A stretch of 6,922 nt of DNA from Alphaproteobacteria bacterium (lineage in GTDB: Bacteria; Pseudomonadota; Alphaproteobacteria; Rhizobiales; Aestuariivirgaceae): assembly GCA_020441605.1 (NCBI GenBank), contig JAGRLX010000243.1:1-6922 (forward strand). The letters run 5' to 3'. A model generated the notes under the pieces. That model did no database searches and was not told the origin of the DNA. It worked only from the letters and a program-made list of their open reading frames with translations. Shown in pieces: positions 6,643-6,922 of the stretch. Within the stretch, counting starts at the first letter, position 1; each line of letters begins with the position of its first letter. A program made the translations under genes and the position numbers.

Positions 6643-6922
6643 TCACAGCACGAGCTTCTTTTCGCCCGGTTCGAGGTTGTCGTAGTTCCAGAGCTGCTTG
6701 CCGGCCACGATCTTCTTGACGTGATCGATGCCGCCCGCGGGGTACATGTCATACATCTTGAGCTTGCGGGTGAGCCACTGGCGGTCGAGATCGGTCATTT
6801 CTCCCGGCACCGCATCGACGCCCAGCGAACGCGCTTCACCACCCAGATAGATGGTGCCGTCGTACATCGAGTCGCCGAGGTTCTTGCCGGCGTTACCGAG
6901 GATCACCATGCGGCCGCGCTGC
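6643..6922 (-). CDS. GXGXG-domain glutamate-synthase-like subunit (MgsB-type), 5'-partial
   Basis: Only the last 92 residues are visible; the frame is open through the right edge, so the ATG at 6909 is internal. GRMVILGNAGKNLGDSM and DGTIYLGGEARSLG show the glycine-spaced turns of the GXGXG right-handed beta-helix, the C-terminal domain of glutamate synthase that is a separate subunit in N-methylglutamate synthase (MgsB) and in GlxC. About 55 residues follow the helix repeats, rich in charged residues and ending in KKLVL. In these enzymes the domain has a structural and channel-forming role rather than a catalytic one. The stop is followed after 16 bp by the start of the FMN subunit, in the order expected of a split synthase. 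The amidotransferase-like subunit (MgsA) would be expected further upstream, beyond the window. Confidence 0.85.
   Translation of the reverse strand, partial: QRGRMVILGNAGKNLGDSMYDGTIYLGGEARSLGVDAVPGEMTDLDRQWLTRKLKMYDMYPAGGIDHVKKIVAGKQLWNYDNLEPGEKKLVL

Noticed and set aside
5097..6719. 540-aa open frame on the + strand opposite the FMN subunit
   Set aside because: Antisense shadow; low-complexity G/R/H/V composition and no family motif, whereas the - strand protein has all the glutamate synthase signatures.
6627..6752. 42-residue upstream extension of the FMN subunit
   Set aside because: It overlaps the end of the GXGXG gene in another frame and lies before a strong GGAGG and ATG pair.
1..6922. 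tRNA, rRNA, CRISPR array, insertion sequence or attachment site
   Set aside because: I looked for cloverleaf arms, regularly spaced repeats, transposase motifs and terminal repeats and saw none; nearly all of the window is coding sequence of uniform composition.

Overview
The window looks like part of a methylated-amine catabolism locus from a GC-rich alphaproteobacterium. Marine Roseobacter/Rhodospirillales/Hyphomicrobiales-type bacteria and Methylocella carry this kind of cluster. The lineage is inferred from gene content, high G+C third positions and similarity to remembered family sequences; the genus cannot be fixed from the sequence alone.

Layout, left to right. (1) Positions 2-1966 (+): the 3' part of tdm, trimethylamine N-oxide demethylase, a DUF1989 + GcvT fusion whose N-terminus lies before the window. 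(2) Positions 1998-2023: a strong hairpin, probably a two-way terminator between convergent genes. (3) Positions 2044-3384 (-): complete tmm, the flavin trimethylamine monooxygenase. (4) Positions 3385-3491: a divergent intergenic region with phased CCAAT-type direct repeats and an inverted repeat next to the tmm ribosome binding site. (5) Positions 3492-4052 (+): an unrecognised 186-aa protein, joined by a one-base stop/start overlap to (6) positions 4052-4603 (+): a HutD/Ves-family protein. (7) Positions 4604-4625: a short hairpin between convergent units. (8) Reading leftward on the - strand from the right edge: the C-terminal end of a GXGXG glutamate-synthase-like subunit (6643-6922), an FMN/Fe-S glutamate-synthase-like subunit with a Lys/Ala-rich N-terminal tail (5088-6626), and an unrecognised 137-aa protein (4661-5074). 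These form a tight operon.

How the genes fit together. Tmm oxidises trimethylamine to TMAO. Tdm splits TMAO into dimethylamine and formaldehyde, and its GcvT-like domain can pass the C1 unit to tetrahydrofolate. The split glutamate-synthase-like subunits are the kind used as N-methylglutamate synthase (MgsABC), which turns methylamine, the end product of dimethylamine demethylation, into N-methylglutamate. Together they would cover the start and the end of the trimethylamine route. The dimethylamine step, gmaS, the N-methylglutamate dehydrogenase genes and a transporter are not in the window. The most interesting items are the two unrecognised small proteins, the HutD protein outside a histidine-utilisation operon, the histone-H1-like tail on the FMN subunit, and the repeats in the tmm promoter region.
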